Notes: generated by a model not told the origin, from the letters alone. 64,000 nt of DNA from an uncultured Roseobacter sp. (GCA_947501635.1 CANMWT010000004.1:248001-312000), one strand, 5' to 3'. Shown: positions 1 through 9,514, counted from the stretch's first letter. Numbers and translations: made by a program.

Positions 1-184
1 GCTGGACTTTGTGGGTGGCAGCCAGATGATGCATACGCTGCACCATCTGGGCATGTGGGCGATCGTGATCTTTATGATGATCCATATCTATGCAGCAATC
101 CGCGAAGATATCATGTCGCGCCAGTCCATGGTGTCGACCATGATTTCTGGAACGCGCACCTTTAAGGATGACGACCCGGAATAA
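1..184 (+). CDS. hupC: [NiFe]-hydrogenase cytochrome b subunit, C-terminal end (partial)
   Basis: Only the last 60 codons are present; the gene starts left of the window. The readable frame ends in TAA at 182-184. The residues include a hydrophobic helix with clustered histidines (MHTLHHLGMW, then MMIHIYAAIRED), typical of the last transmembrane helix of the HupC/HyaC di-haem cytochrome b, which anchors the hydrogenase and passes electrons from H2 to quinone. The call rests on this helix plus the hupD gene that follows. hupS and hupL are expected just outside the window. The assignment is good for the family, but nothing can be said about the N-terminal part. Confidence 0.85.
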   Translation, partial: LDFVGGSQMMHTLHHLGMWAIVIFMMIHIYAAIREDIMSRQSMVSTMISGTRTFKDDDPE

Positions 185-207
185 TTTACGGCACATTGGA
201 AAACGGG

Positions 208-230
208 CGGGCGCTTCGGCGCCCGTTTTT
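208..230 (+). terminator. Intrinsic terminator after hupC
   Basis: A 7-bp perfect GC stem (208-214 with 219-225) closes a TTCG tetraloop and is followed by five T. It lies 24 bases after the hupC stop codon. It should end, or partly attenuate, transcription from the structural genes before the accessory genes starting at hupD. Confidence 0.85.
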
Positions 231-368
231 ACTTGTGGAAAGAAAGTAACCAAATTGCCCTCAGTTTGATCAACTACCTGCCACTTGTTTTTGCAACAAA
301 ACCTCGGGGCGCGCAAATTATCTATTTAAACCAATGCAATAAATAGTTTCGATGCCATCGCCATTTTT

Positions 369-382
369 TTGATCTGAGTCAA
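369..382. promoter_or_regulatory. FnrL/FNR-type box upstream of hupD
   Basis: The 14-mer TTGATCTGAGTCAA fits the Rhodobacter FnrL consensus TTGAY-N4-RTCAA at every fixed position. It is centred about 86 bases upstream of the hupD start, in the spacer between the hupC terminator and hupD. It suggests oxygen-regulated transcription of the accessory and maturation genes. No binding evidence is available. Confidence 0.6.
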
Positions 383-461
383 ATGTAGCTGTGAGATTAT
401 CACTTAGCCTGCAGATCGGAAGGCAAGTTTCCGGTCTGGGGCCGGGACTGGGAGGATCTAA

Positions 462-1070
462 ATGACAGCGCGCACGCTCATTATGGGCATTGGAAATGTG
501 TTGTGGGCAGATGAAGGTTTTGGTGTTCGCTGCGTCGAAACCCTGACTGACAACTGGTCGTTTCCGGAAAATGTTCAACTTCTGGATGGTGGAACTCAGG
601 GGCTGTATCTTTTGCCTTTTCTCGAAGAGGCCGATGTCCTGATCGTGTTTGACGCGGTTGATTATGGCCTGACGCCGGGCACGCTCAAGATCGTCGAAGG
701 CGACGAGGTCCCGCGTTTTATGGGTGCCAAGAAGATGTCGCTGCATCAAACCGGATTTCAGGATGTCATCGCAACCGCTCAGTTGATGGGATATTGCCCC
801 GAAACACTGATCCTTATCGGGTGTCAGCCCGAGGAGTTGGAAGATTATGGAGGAGGTCTGCGCGACGTGGTCGCGGCGCAGATCGACCCGGCAATTGCCA
901 TTGCTTTGGACAAACTCAAAATGCTTGGGATTTCGGCCCAGCCCGGTCGTGGCGACGACCGTCTGTTGGCCGATCCTGCGATCAAGCGCGGTGCCTATGA
1001 GGAGGGCAGGCCCTCTGCCGACGAGGCATGTCGCACAGGAGATGACCGCTTCTTTCCAGTAGGGGAATAG
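462..1070 (+). CDS. hupD: Hydrogenase maturation endopeptidase HupD
   Basis: This 202-residue protein is a member of the HyaD/HybD protease family, which clips the C-terminal tail of the hydrogenase large subunit after nickel has been inserted. The N-terminus has the family motif [13 protein letters not shown]. The three nickel-sensing residues line up with those known in HybD: Glu18, Asp64 and His95. The protein acts in the cytoplasm just before the mature enzyme is exported. It is the first gene after an apparent terminator and an FnrL-type box, so it may begin its own transcript. The next gene starts 2 bases after its stop. Confidence 0.93.
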   Translation: MTARTLIMGIGNVLWADEGFGVRCVETLTDNWSFPENVQLLDGGTQGLYLLPFLEEADVLIVFDAVDYGLTPGTLKIVEGDEVPRFMGAKKMSLHQTGFQDVIATAQLMGYCPETLILIGCQPEELEDYGGGLRDVVAAQIDPAIAIALDKLKMLGISAQPGRGDDRLLADPAIKRGAYEEGRPSADEACRTGDDRFFPVGE

Positions 1071-1072
1071 CC

Positions 1073-1393
1073 ATGTGCCTTGGTATCCCCATGCAAGTGC
1101 TGAAAGTTGACGGCATAGCGGGCCACGTCACGAACGGAAAACACCACGAGGTCGTCGACCTCTCCCTAACCCCTGAAGCTGGGGTGGACGACTGGGTGTT
1201 GACCTTTCTTGGCGCGGCCCGCGAAGTTATCTCGCAAGACGAAGCGCGCAAAATTACCGCCGCCTTGGGCGGGTTGCAGTCTTTGATGCAGGGTGGCGAT
1301 CTGGGGGATGCTTTTGCTGACCTCGAAGCGCGCGGTCCTGAACTACCCCCCCATTTGCAAGCCGCGCTGGACGCGGGAAAATCAACCGCCTGA
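1073..1393 (+). CDS. hupF: HypC-family hydrogenase chaperone HupF
   Basis: A 106-residue protein starting MCLGIPMQV, the signature of HypC/HupF chaperones whose Cys2 binds the iron centre or the immature large subunit. A second HypC-family gene lies at 7014. In bacteria with both, HupF is regarded as the dedicated chaperone that protects the large subunit, especially under oxygen, while HypC works in Fe(CN)2CO assembly. This copy has the longer C-terminal tail expected of HupF, and its place between hupD and hupG matches the R. capsulatus order. Confidence 0.9.
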   Translation: MCLGIPMQVLKVDGIAGHVTNGKHHEVVDLSLTPEAGVDDWVLTFLGAAREVISQDEARKITAALGGLQSLMQGGDLGDAFADLEARGPELPPHLQAALDAGKSTA

Positions 1394-1405
1394 GGAGTTT
1401 TGACT

Positions 1406-1789
1406 ATGACCCACCCGTTGATCCGGCGACTGAACGACGAGTTCAATTGGCCGCTTCTGAACACGATGGACGAGGTAACGGCCTATACGCAGACACCCGG
1501 CTTTCACGTTCTGTTTGTGCCGGGAGATCCGCAGCGCAATCTGGAAACCCCTGATGTGGCGGTGATCCTGCCCGAATTGCAGATGGCGTTTCAGGGCCGG
1601 TTCGACTGCGCCGTTGTCGGCGATGCGGTCGAGGAAGAGGTGCGCGACACCACCAAGGTTTTCAAAACGCCAAGCCTGATTTTCTATCATGAGGGCAAGG
1701 TGATCGGGGCGCTGCCAAAGGTGCGGGACTGGTCCGAATATGTGGAACGTATAACGCAGGTGCTCAACCTGCCAATCGCCGCCGAGTAA
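1406..1789 (+). CDS. hupG: HupG/HyaE-like hydrogenase accessory protein
   Basis: A 127-residue protein of the HyaE/HupG family, a thioredoxin-like fold without the redox CxxC. It is thought to be a chaperone for the Tat-exported small subunit. An in-frame TTG lies 6 bases upstream at 1400, but the ATG at 1406 is preferred because GAGG at 1393-1396 sits 9 bases before it. The assignment relies on the fold-like pattern (FVPGDPQRNLETPDVAVILPE) and on its position between hupF and hupH. Its exact biochemical role is not established even in model organisms. Confidence 0.85.
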   Translation: MTHPLIRRLNDEFNWPLLNTMDEVTAYTQTPGFHVLFVPGDPQRNLETPDVAVILPELQMAFQGRFDCAVVGDAVEEEVRDTTKVFKTPSLIFYHEGKVIGALPKVRDWSEYVERITQVLNLPIAAE

Positions 1790-1799
1790 GGAGACAGCG

Positions 1800-2642
1800 A
1801 TGACCAACCCATTTATGATGCCACCAACGGGCTTCGGGCCGGGCTCTCAAACCGGTGACGACGCGGACGAACAGCTTGAATACATGTCGCTCCCTCAGGA
1901 CATGCGCACCTATTCGCCGCGCATCCCTGATGTTGACGGAGCAACCGATCATTTGCGGCCGGCGCTTGACCTGCTTGAGGCCGTGGCGGTGGCATGCGCG
2001 CGGGTAGCGGACACCGGCACGGCAGCCCGTTTTGATCTTGATGGGCTGGACGAGGCGAACCTGGCGCTCATTTCTGAAACGCTGGGCGAGGGGGAAGTCG
2101 CTGCAAAGGTGCATCAGGTGCCCGCAATTGCGGTACAGGAAAGCGTTTTTGCAGGGGTCTGGCGGCTCAAAGCTGTAGGTCTTGATTGCATCGAGGTGGC
2201 ACCGATACCAGATGTTGTTACCGAAAACCCGTTTGCGCCCCGCCGCGAAGGGCTGCTGGGCAAAGCGCCGATGGTACAGGGTGTGGTCAACGCCCCGCCG
2301 CTGCTGGTTGAGCTGTGTGACAAGTCGGCAAGTTTTGGCAAAGGCACCGAACTGCATGTCGTGAACCTGTCGCTTTTGCCCCATACCGAAGAAGACCTTG
2401 TCTGGCTGGATCAGGCGGTGGGCGAAGGCGCGGTCACTATCTTGTCGCGCGGTTACGGCAATTGCCGCGTCACTGCGACCGTTTTGCCGCACGTGTGGCG
2501 GGTACAGTTCTTCAATTCCATGGATACACTGATCCTTGACACCTTCGAAGTTACCAAGGTGCCCGAAGTGGCGCTGGCCGCCCCCGAAGACCTTGGCGAC
2601 AGCGGCGCGCGTATCCTGCAAGTCATCGAGGCGATCTCGTGA
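1800..2642 (+). CDS. hupH: Hydrogenase expression/formation protein HupH
   Basis: This 280-residue protein matches HupH (related to HyaF) in size and in the C-terminal region with the pattern SRGYGNCRVTAT followed by VWRVQFFNSMDTLILDT. HupH is needed for hydrogenase maturation in R. capsulatus and Rhizobium, and is believed to help with the Fe-S small subunit. The N-terminal 60 residues are polar and probably flexible. Its last bases overlap the GTG start of hupJ by 4, so the two genes are translationally coupled. Confidence 0.9.
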   Translation: MTNPFMMPPTGFGPGSQTGDDADEQLEYMSLPQDMRTYSPRIPDVDGATDHLRPALDLLEAVAVACARVADTGTAARFDLDGLDEANLALISETLGEGEVAAKVHQVPAIAVQESVFAGVWRLKAVGLDCIEVAPIPDVVTENPFAPRREGLLGKAPMVQGVVNAPPLLVELCDKSASFGKGTELHVVNLSLLPHTEEDLVWLDQAVGEGAVTILSRGYGNCRVTATVLPHVWRVQFFNSMDTLILDTFEVTKVPEVALAAPEDLGDSGARILQVIEAIS

Positions 2643-3436
2643 GCGGGTTTGAGGGCAGTTTTCTGGGGGCCAACGACAAGATCAGCCCGCAAGCCGTCAT
2701 GGAGTGCAAGATCTGCTGGACGCCCTATGATCCGGCCGACGGCGATGACTACCGTCAAGTCGAGGCAGGAACGGCTTTTCTAGACCTTCCGCATGACTGG
2801 TCCTGTCCTAACTGCTCTGCACCAAAAGAGCAGTTCATGGTGCTTGAGGATCCTGGCTCAACAATGATGGCGGAAATGCTCGAGATCGAACGGGTGACTG
2901 GTTTGCTGACCGCGGATTTTCGTGAAATCTGGCATTCAAAGATGCGCGACGTGCCCATGGTCAATAAAATGCTGTCGGTCGAAGCGGTCGGATTCCGGAT
3001 GCATGAGGGGCGTCCGTTAGGGGTATTGTTGTCACCGTGGTTTATGAACCTTGTGCTCTTGCCGGGCGAAGACGAGGACTGGAGCGCATTGTCGCCGGGA
3101 GCCAAGGAGATCGTCGCCTTTCCTTCAGGAAATTATGAATTCATTCATATGACGCGCGACATCGTCGGCGGGTACAAGGCCTGCTCGCTCTTTTCGATGA
3201 TGGGCGATTTTCAGACGCAGATGCAGGCGGTCGAAGTGGCTCAGGCAGTGATGCAAGAGTTGTTCAATGCCGACAATCAGGCCGAAACTGACCGTGCGGC
3301 CGATATTCGCGCAGCCCGCGAGGCTGCGCTTGCACCAAAAGAGCCGCAGGAGGCCGAGCCTGTTCTTGATGCCGCGCCGACCCGCCGCGCGCTGATAACG
3401 GCCGGAATGGCCGATAATGTGATAGAGGAGAGCTAG
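2639..3436 (+). CDS. hupJ: Rubredoxin-HybE fusion (HupI-HupJ)
   Basis: A 265-residue protein with a GTG start. Residues 20-62 are a rubredoxin domain with Cys23, Cys26, Cys56 and Cys59 in the CxxC...CPNC pattern; this is HupI in Rhizobium. From about residue 70 it continues as a HupJ/HybE-type assembly chaperone (VGFRMHEGRPLGVLLSPWFMNLVLLP). The last 50 residues are Ala/Glu-rich and probably unstructured. The rubredoxin is thought to protect or supply electrons to the Fe-S small subunit under oxygen. I know of the same fusion in R. capsulatus, so it is a lineage feature rather than an error. Confidence 0.9.
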   Translation: MSGFEGSFLGANDKISPQAVMECKICWTPYDPADGDDYRQVEAGTAFLDLPHDWSCPNCSAPKEQFMVLEDPGSTMMAEMLEIERVTGLLTADFREIWHSKMRDVPMVNKMLSVEAVGFRMHEGRPLGVLLSPWFMNLVLLPGEDEDWSALSPGAKEIVAFPSGNYEFIHMTRDIVGGYKACSLFSMMGDFQTQMQAVEVAQAVMQELFNADNQAETDRAADIRAAREAALAPKEPQEAEPVLDAAPTRRALITAGMADNVIEES

Positions 3437-3440
3437 GACC

Positions 3441-4343
3441 GTGCTGGACCATGCCAAAGTGCGCACAGGCGGAATTCGCGCGGAGCGTATCGCGCCTTTG
3501 CCTGTGGCGGGTATGGTCATCGGAATGCAGGCAGAGGCGGCAGCCGCCATGTTGCCGAGGCTTTTCAATCTATGCCGAGCAGCACAAGGTGTAGCCGCGC
3601 GCTTGGCCTTCGGGTTGCCTGTCTCTCAAACCCAGATCGAAGCGATCCGGCAAGAGGTATTGCGCGAGCATCTTGTTAAGTTTTGTCTAAAAATACCCGG
3701 GCATTTCGGTCTTGGGCCGGGGTCTCTGCCGGACGGGTGGCAGCACGGGTCGGGCGCGCTGCGCAAGGCGCTCTGTGGTCCCATGATGGCTTTACCTCAG
3801 CGTCCCGCTGACTTCACAGATTTTCTGGAAACGGGTAGTGGCATGGCGCCTGTTTTGCGACGTATCCGCGATTGTTTTGCGGCCGGAGAAGCCTGCAGCG
3901 CAAAGCTGCCTTGTATCACCTCGAAAAATGCGTTCAGCGCGACAGCGCTGGAAAACTCGGTGGCGGGGCGGCAGGCAGACAAGCCGGTTTTGCAAGCGAT
4001 AGAAGCAAATGTTGGGCGCGGGCCTTTGTGGCGGGCGACTGCGCGACTATACGATGCCCAGGACTGCGTCGAAGGGTTTTTGCCGAAAGCGCAACAGCCC
4101 CAACCGGGCAAGGCGGTCGTGCCTGCTGCACGCGGCACTTACGCTGTCGAGGCAGAACTGAACGACGGCGTTGTGACTGCGTTCCGGCGCATCACGCCCA
4201 CAGATCATCTGGTGGCACAGGGCGGCATTCTGGACCAGACGCTCGCGACCTTGCCTTGCAAAAAGAACGGAATGGCGCCTTTGCTGATGGATATCCTTGA
4301 TCCGTGCATGCCGGTTGCCCTCAAGGAGGTGCAGGATGCATGA
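3441..4343 (+). CDS. hupK: Hydrogenase accessory protein HupK
   Basis: A 300-residue protein with a GTG start at 3441, 4 bases after hupJ ends. HupK proteins are distant relatives of the hydrogenase large subunit and are proposed to be scaffolds for the Ni-Fe cofactor. The typical weak resemblance is visible: an N-terminal [14 protein letters not shown] stretch and a C-terminal DILDPCMPV that echoes the DPC-containing tail of HupL. The sequence is otherwise poorly conserved. The end overlaps hypA by 8 bases. Confidence 0.85.
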   Translation: MLDHAKVRTGGIRAERIAPLPVAGMVIGMQAEAAAAMLPRLFNLCRAAQGVAARLAFGLPVSQTQIEAIRQEVLREHLVKFCLKIPGHFGLGPGSLPDGWQHGSGALRKALCGPMMALPQRPADFTDFLETGSGMAPVLRRIRDCFAAGEACSAKLPCITSKNAFSATALENSVAGRQADKPVLQAIEANVGRGPLWRATARLYDAQDCVEGFLPKAQQPQPGKAVVPAARGTYAVEAELNDGVVTAFRRITPTDHLVAQGGILDQTLATLPCKKNGMAPLLMDILDPCMPVALKEVQDA

Positions 4344-4677
4344 GATGTCGATCTGTGAGGGCATTCGTGGGGTGATAGAGGATCAGGCCAAGGCGCATGG
4401 GGTTACCAAAATCACCCGCGTCCGGGTCGAACTGGGGCGTTTTGCCGGCGTTGAGAAGGACGCGTTGCACTTCGCGTTTGACGTGGTGATGCGCGGCTCT
4501 GTGGCAGAAGGTGCGGAGTTGGTGACGATTGATCTGCCGGGTCAGGCGCTTTGCTACGATTGCATGAAAGAGGTGCAGATAGAGCATCGTCTGGACCCGT
4601 GCCCTGACTGCGGCGGGGGCAAACTGATGCCGCAAGGCGGCGATGAAATGAGAATCAAGGATTTGGAGGCAGCATAA
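4336..4677 (+). CDS. hypA: Nickel insertion protein HypA
   Basis: A 113-residue protein, the usual HypA length. The start at 4336 gives MHEMSICEG, placing the essential nickel ligand His2 at the N-terminus. Zinc is bound by CYDC (Cys73, Cys76) and CPDC (Cys89, Cys92). HypA works with HypB to deliver nickel to the hydrogenase large-subunit precursor in the cytoplasm. The ATG lies inside hupK, and an AGGAGG-like site (AAGGAGG, 4323-4329) precedes it. The stop codon overlaps the hypB start by one base. Confidence 0.95.
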   Translation: MHEMSICEGIRGVIEDQAKAHGVTKITRVRVELGRFAGVEKDALHFAFDVVMRGSVAEGAELVTIDLPGQALCYDCMKEVQIEHRLDPCPDCGGGKLMPQGGDEMRIKDLEAA

Positions 4678-5534
4678 TGTGCACAGTATGCGGATGCGGA
4701 GATGCAAAGGTTCAAGGCGCGGGGCATGCCCATGACCACAGTCATGATGGACATGATGATCATGACGGGCACCACCACCATCACCATCACCATCACCACC
4801 ACAATCACGGGCTGCATTTTGGTCATGGCCCTGCGGGCGTTGAAGTGGCGGGAATGTCTCAGGAACGGTTGATCGAAATCGAGACGGATATTCTGAGCAA
4901 GAACGATCAATACGCGGCGGTCAACCGGAGTGTTCTTGCCGGGCTGGAGGCTTTCGCCATCAATCTCGTCTCGTCTCCCGGGTCGGGCAAGACCAGCCTG
5001 CTGTGCAAAACGATCGAAGCTTTGGAGGACCAGCCTCTGGCGGTCATCGAGGGGGATCAGCAGACAGAGAATGATGCCGACCGTATACGCGCGACCGGCG
5101 CGCAGGCTGTTCAGGTCAATACCGGAAAGGGCTGCCATCTGGACGGCCATATGGTGGGGCATGCGATGGCGCATTTGTCACTGGACCGCGGGGCCATGCT
5201 GTTCATCGAAAACGTCGGTAATCTGGTATGTCCGGCGGCCTTTGATCTGGGCGAAGACTGCAAGGTCGCGATCCTTTCTGTGACCGAAGGCGAGGACAAG
5301 CCGCTGAAGTATCCCGATATGTTCACCGCAGCACGTCTTGCGATCCTCAACAAGATTGACCTTGCGCCCCATTGTGACGTCGATCTGGATCTTTATGAAA
5401 CTAACCTGCGCCGCGTGAATCCTGAAATCGAAGTGTTGCGCGTCTCTGCCCGCACTGGCGAAGGTATGGGTGACTGGATCGGCTGGTTACGCGCGAATCT
5501 TGCGGCCAAGGCTCTTCAGGGAGCGGCGGAATGA
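4677..5534 (+). CDS. hypB: Nickel GTPase HypB with long histidine tract
   Basis: A 285-residue SIMIBI-class GTPase that releases nickel for HypA/large-subunit loading. The N-terminus carries the high-affinity CxxCGC nickel site (Cys2, Cys5, Cys7), followed at about residues 18-50 by a histidine/aspartate-rich stretch with eleven consecutive His. That stretch is a nickel store in other HypB proteins. The P-loop SSPGSGKTS is at 99-107, and the conserved GKGCHLDGH metal loop follows. The coding DNA of the His run is a CAC/CAT repeat (about 4770-4800) that could vary in length by slippage. Confidence 0.95.
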   Translation: MCTVCGCGDAKVQGAGHAHDHSHDGHDDHDGHHHHHHHHHHHNHGLHFGHGPAGVEVAGMSQERLIEIETDILSKNDQYAAVNRSVLAGLEAFAINLVSSPGSGKTSLLCKTIEALEDQPLAVIEGDQQTENDADRIRATGAQAVQVNTGKGCHLDGHMVGHAMAHLSLDRGAMLFIENVGNLVCPAAFDLGEDCKVAILSVTEGEDKPLKYPDMFTAARLAILNKIDLAPHCDVDLDLYETNLRRVNPEIEVLRVSARTGEGMGDWIGWLRANLAAKALQGAAE

Positions 5535-7012
5535 CGTCTCTTCCGGTTCTTCTGCTCGTTGACGATGAGGCGCATTCGCTTTCCGCCATGCGTATGGCGC
5601 TCGAGGATGAATTCGAGTGTCTGACGGCTTTGAATGCGGAAGATGCCACGCGTCTGATGCAGGAGAACTTTGTCCACGCCATATTCTGTGACCACAGAAT
5701 GCCGGGTAAAACGGGCGTAGAGTTTCTGGGCGAGGTGCGCGAGAAATGGCCTGATACAGTCAGGATCATCATCACTGGATATACAGAAACCAGCGATATG
5801 ATTTCCGCCATCAACGATGCGGGTATCTATCAGTTGCTGACCAAACCGTGGCATCCGGACCAGCTGCTGATTGCCGCTAAAAATGCCGCACAACTGTTTC
5901 AGCTCACCCGCGAATACGACCGTTTGTCGCTTGAAATGCGCTTTCTGGGCCAGTCGGCGGAAACCAAATTGGAAAGCCGGCGCAAAGCCCTGCGCGAAAG
6001 CCTTGGCTTTGAAAAGATATTACGGTCGGGTAACTCTCCGCTGAATGCCGTCGTCGATCAGGCCCGCCAATACGCAAGTTTTGATGTGCCGGTGCTGATC
6101 CACGGCGAAGCAGGCGTCGGCAAGGCAGAGATGGCGCGCGCGATGCATTACAACTCGTTGCGATCCGATCAGCCCTTCTATGAGCTGAACTGCGCTGGCA
6201 TGTCGGACGAACTGATTATGGTCGAGCTGCTTGGCGCGAAACGGGGCGTGTTGCCCGGGGTGCCAAGCAACAAGGTAGGCCTGCTGCAAAAGGCGGATCG
6301 CGGGACACTATTTCTGGGCGGCATAGACACGCTCAGTCAAAAACTACAGATGGTGCTGTTACGCGTCGCGACCGAAGGCTGTTTCCAACCGTTGGGCGGG
6401 CATGAGGTGCTGACCACCAATGCGCGCCTTTTGACAGGAACGAACATCGACCTCCATGCGGCTGTGGACAAGGGCCGTTTCCGAAACGACCTCTTTTATG
6501 CGCTGGCAACAACCGAGCTTTTCCTGCCACCCTTGCGCCAGCGGCTTGTCGATCTGCCGCTGCTTGCGCAACACAAGCTGTTCGATCTGGGCGCATATCA
6601 CGGCAAACCGGTGAACGGGTTGTCCGATCTCGCGATCGAGTTTCTGTCCAACTACGACTGGCCGGGTAACCTCTTGGAATTTGAGAATGAGCTCGCCCGG
6701 ATGCTGATTGCCGGTCAGGACGTCATTCTGGGGCCGGAGTTGATCTCGAGGCACATCTTGCAGGCCGACCCGTCATTGACGGCGGATGCGCGCTCTGCAG
6801 AAGCGGATGTTCTGTCAGGTGAAGGGTCCCTGAAAGAACGGGTTGAAGTGATCGAGATGCGCATATTGCGCGAAACTCTGACGCGTCTGATGTGGAACAA
6901 GAGCCGCGCTGCGGCTGAATTGGGCCTGTCGCGCGTCGGCCTGCGGGCCAAACTGGATCGCTACGGCATCCACCAACCAGGTGCGGTAAGCGCCGATGAA
7001 GGGGAGAGATGA
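5531..7012 (+). CDS. hupR: NtrC-family response regulator HupR (ATPase motifs degenerate)
   Basis: A 493-residue regulator: a receiver domain (residues 1-120, phospho-acceptor Asp54, acidic pair Asp11-Asp12), a central AAA+-like domain (about 165-400), and a C-terminal Fis-type helix-turn-helix ([13 protein letters not shown]). The central domain lacks the features needed to work with sigma54. The loop that should read GAFTGA is GAKRGV (235-240), and the Walker B acidic pair is missing (GTLFLGGID, 258-266). This fits what is known of R. capsulatus HupR, which activates hupSL without sigma54. The partner kinase HupT is not in the window. Confidence 0.92.
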   Translation: MTSLPVLLLVDDEAHSLSAMRMALEDEFECLTALNAEDATRLMQENFVHAIFCDHRMPGKTGVEFLGEVREKWPDTVRIIITGYTETSDMISAINDAGIYQLLTKPWHPDQLLIAAKNAAQLFQLTREYDRLSLEMRFLGQSAETKLESRRKALRESLGFEKILRSGNSPLNAVVDQARQYASFDVPVLIHGEAGVGKAEMARAMHYNSLRSDQPFYELNCAGMSDELIMVELLGAKRGVLPGVPSNKVGLLQKADRGTLFLGGIDTLSQKLQMVLLRVATEGCFQPLGGHEVLTTNARLLTGTNIDLHAAVDKGRFRNDLFYALATTELFLPPLRQRLVDLPLLAQHKLFDLGAYHGKPVNGLSDLAIEFLSNYDWPGNLLEFENELARMLIAGQDVILGPELISRHILQADPSLTADARSAEADVLSGEGSLKERVEVIEMRILRETLTRLMWNKSRAAAELGLSRVGLRAKLDRYGIHQPGAVSADEGER

Positions 7013-7013
7013 T

Positions 7014-7304
7014 ATGTGTCTGGGTATTCCAGGACAGATTGTTGAGGTCACCGATGCGGATAACCTCATGGCGATGGCCGAAGTGTCGGGCGTCAGGCGC
7101 GAAGTCAATGTCGCCTGCGTCGTGGCCAATGACCCCGAAGCGCTTGTCGGGTCCTGGGCATTGATTCATGTGGGATTTGCCATGAGCCTGATTGACGAAG
7201 ACGAGGCAGCAAAAACGCTGGAGGCTTTGCGCGGGTTGGGCGAAGCACAGGAAACGCTGGAAGCCATGGCGCAGGGCGATGCGGCGCTGGAGGGAACATC
7301 ATGA
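7014..7304 (+). CDS. hypC: Hydrogenase cofactor chaperone HypC
   Basis: A 96-residue protein beginning MCLGIPGQIVEV. HypC binds HypD and carries the Fe(CN)2CO unit to the large subunit through Cys2. The ATG at 7014 is preceded by GGGGAGA and lies just after the hupR stop. The gene end overlaps hypD by 4 bases (ATGA). Together with hupF at 1073 this gives two HypC-family chaperones in one operon, as in R. capsulatus. Confidence 0.94.
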   Translation: MCLGIPGQIVEVTDADNLMAMAEVSGVRREVNVACVVANDPEALVGSWALIHVGFAMSLIDEDEAAKTLEALRGLGEAQETLEAMAQGDAALEGTS

Positions 7305-8434
7305 GATATGTTGAGGAATTCCGCGACCCAAAGGCTGCAAAAGCGGTTTTGGCGGCCATTCAGTCAGTGGTTGATGACATCGGCGCGACCAAGGAAAAAC
7401 CCGTTCACATCATGGAGATCTGTGGCGGTCATACGCATGCCATTTTTCGTTACGGGTTGGACCGTCTGACACCGGACGGGATCGAGTTCATCCACGGGCC
7501 TGGCTGTCCGGTTTGCGTGCTCCCCATGAGCAGGATTGATGAATGCGTTGAAATAGCCGAGCGCCCAGAGGTAATCTTTACAACGTTTGGCGATGCGATG
7601 CGCGTCCCTGGCACCCGAAAGTCGCTGATGCAGGCCAAGGCGGATGGCGCGGATATCCGGATGGTCTATTCGCCGTTGGATGCATTGGAGATCGCGCGGC
7701 GTAACCCCGACCGCGAGGTGGTTTTTTTCGGTCTCGGGTTTGAGACGACAACACCTTCCACCGCTTTGTCGATACAGCAGGCGTCGCGCGAAGGCTTGGG
7801 GAATTTCACTGTGTTTTGCAATCACATCACCGTGCCGCCACCCATTCGTGCCCTTTTGAATGACCCTTACATGATCCTCGACGGCTTTGTCGGCCCCGGG
7901 CATGTGTCGATGGTGATCGGTGTGCACCCGTATGACTTTATTGCAGAAGAGTTTGGCAAACCGATCGTTGTGGCGGGATTTGAACCGTTAGATCTGCTGC
8001 AATCCGTGTTGATGGTATTGGAGCAGATACGCGACGGGCGCGCGGTTGTTGAAAACCAATATGCGCGCGTGGTGCCCGATGATGGCAACCCCGTCAGCAT
8101 TGCCGCGATCAACGACGTCTACGAGCCGCGCCCGAGCTTTGAGTGGCGCGGTCTGGGCGAGATCGACGAAAGTGGTCTGCGCATACGCGATCGGTATCAG
8201 GCATTTGATGCAGAGGCGAAATTTGGCGTTGGCTACGGCGCCGGCGAACGCTCGGTGCAAGAGCCCGAAGGATGCGCATGCGGGCAGGTCATGACAGGCC
8301 GCATCAAGCCGTTCCAATGCCCCCAATACGGCACCGGGTGCACGCCAGAGATGCCGCTGGGCGCATTGATGGTCAGTTCCGAAGGTGCTTGCGCGGCCTA
8401 CTACACCTACGGTGCGCTGGAGGCGGCGGAATGA
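7301..8434 (+). CDS. hypD: Fe-S scaffold protein HypD
   Basis: A 377-residue protein, the standard HypD length. HypD is the scaffold on which the Fe(CN)2CO group is put together. The conserved motifs are visible in order: EICGGHTHAIFRYG (N-terminal), GPGCPVCVLP (the redox Cys pair), and a C-terminal cysteine set (CACGQV, CPQYGTGC, then a final Cys) that binds the 4Fe-4S cluster. Four-base overlaps join it to hypC and hypE, so HypC-HypD-HypE are probably made in balanced amounts. Confidence 0.96.
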   Translation: MRYVEEFRDPKAAKAVLAAIQSVVDDIGATKEKPVHIMEICGGHTHAIFRYGLDRLTPDGIEFIHGPGCPVCVLPMSRIDECVEIAERPEVIFTTFGDAMRVPGTRKSLMQAKADGADIRMVYSPLDALEIARRNPDREVVFFGLGFETTTPSTALSIQQASREGLGNFTVFCNHITVPPPIRALLNDPYMILDGFVGPGHVSMVIGVHPYDFIAEEFGKPIVVAGFEPLDLLQSVLMVLEQIRDGRAVVENQYARVVPDDGNPVSIAAINDVYEPRPSFEWRGLGEIDESGLRIRDRYQAFDAEAKFGVGYGAGERSVQEPEGCACGQVMTGRIKPFQCPQYGTGCTPEMPLGALMVSSEGACAAYYTYGALEAAE

Positions 8435-9480
8435 ATGCCGCGGCCCCTCTGTCGCCGTCCCGTCTGCGCGGCGACCGTGTCACGCTTGCCCATGGTGGTG
8501 GCGGAAAAGCGATGCGTGATCTCATCGACGAAGTTTTCACCTGTGTGTTTCAGCCACCGGGTGACGAAGATCAGGCGCGGCTAGTCGATGCGGCGATGTC
8601 TGAACCGGGGGCGCAGCTTGCCTTCACCACCGACAGCTTTGTTGTCTCGCCCGTTGAGTTTCCGGGAGGCGACATCGGCAAGATCGCCGTCTGCGGCACG
8701 GTCAACGACCTGGCTGTAGGCGGGGCCAAGCCGCTGTGGTTGTCTGCGGCATTTATTATCGAAGAAGGTTGCGAGATTGCGCTGCTGCGACGTGTGGTGG
8801 CGTCCATGCAAAAAGAAGCGACAAAAGCCGGAGTGCGGATTGTAACAGGCGACACCAAAGTCGTTGGCAAGGGGCAGGCGGACAAGGTGTTCGTCACGAC
8901 CTCTGGTGTTGGCGTTATCCCGCCCGGCCGCGACATCCGCGCCAACGCAATCCGGCCCGGAGACGTGGCAATCGTCAACGGTGTGCTGGGCGATCATGGC
9001 GCTGCGATTCTTGCAGCGCGCGGTGACATGGCGCTGTCCACAACCGTGACCTCCGACTGTCAGAGCCTCAACGGATTGATCGAGGCTGTGCTTGCAGCTG
9101 CGCCGGGCTTGCGTGCCTGTCGTGATGCGACCCGTGGCGGCTTGGCGTCGTCATTGAACGAAATGGCCGAAGCTTCAAGCGTCGGTATCGAAATCGAGGA
9201 AACTGCCCTGCCATTGCGCACGGAAGTGAAGGGGATGTGCGAAATTCTTGGTCTTGATCCCTTGTATCTGGCCAATGAAGGCACGCTCGTGCTGTTCGTT
9301 CCGGAAGCCGAGGCCACAGCCGCTTTGACCGCGATGCGCGCTTTGCCGGAAGGCCGCGATGCGGTGGCTGTCGGCAAGGCGCATGGCTCACATCCCGGTC
9401 GGGTCACGATGCGTACAGCGTTTGGCGGGCAACGTCTGGTTGATATGCTGGTGGGCGAGCAACTGCCGCGCATCTGCTAG
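8431..9480 (+). CDS. hypE: Carbamoyl dehydratase HypE
   Basis: A 349-residue PurM/ThiL-like ATP-dependent enzyme that turns a carbamoyl group on its C-terminal cysteine into thiocyanate, the cyanide donor for the active-site iron. The sequence ends in the diagnostic PRIC, with the reactive Cys as last residue. The glycine-rich AHGGGGKAMRDL near the start and VCGTVNDLAVGGAKP fit the family. The start at 8431 overlaps hypD by 4 bases. HypF, which supplies the carbamoyl group, is not in the window. Confidence 0.96.
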   Translation: MNAAAPLSPSRLRGDRVTLAHGGGGKAMRDLIDEVFTCVFQPPGDEDQARLVDAAMSEPGAQLAFTTDSFVVSPVEFPGGDIGKIAVCGTVNDLAVGGAKPLWLSAAFIIEEGCEIALLRRVVASMQKEATKAGVRIVTGDTKVVGKGQADKVFVTTSGVGVIPPGRDIRANAIRPGDVAIVNGVLGDHGAAILAARGDMALSTTVTSDCQSLNGLIEAVLAAAPGLRACRDATRGGLASSLNEMAEASSVGIEIEETALPLRTEVKGMCEILGLDPLYLANEGTLVLFVPEAEATAALTAMRALPEGRDAVAVGKAHGSHPGRVTMRTAFGGQRLVDMLVGEQLPRIC

Positions 9481-9514
9481 GCTCTTTCTAAGGCGTCTAG
9501 ACTGGCCTATCACT

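Noticed and set aside
1764-2621. A 285-codon minus-strand frame opposite hupH.
   Set aside because: hupH on the plus strand is well supported and the antisense product is low in recognisable features.
4770-4803. A CRISPR-like or functional DNA repeat in the CAC/CAT run.
   Set aside because: It is explained by the histidine-rich stretch of HypB.
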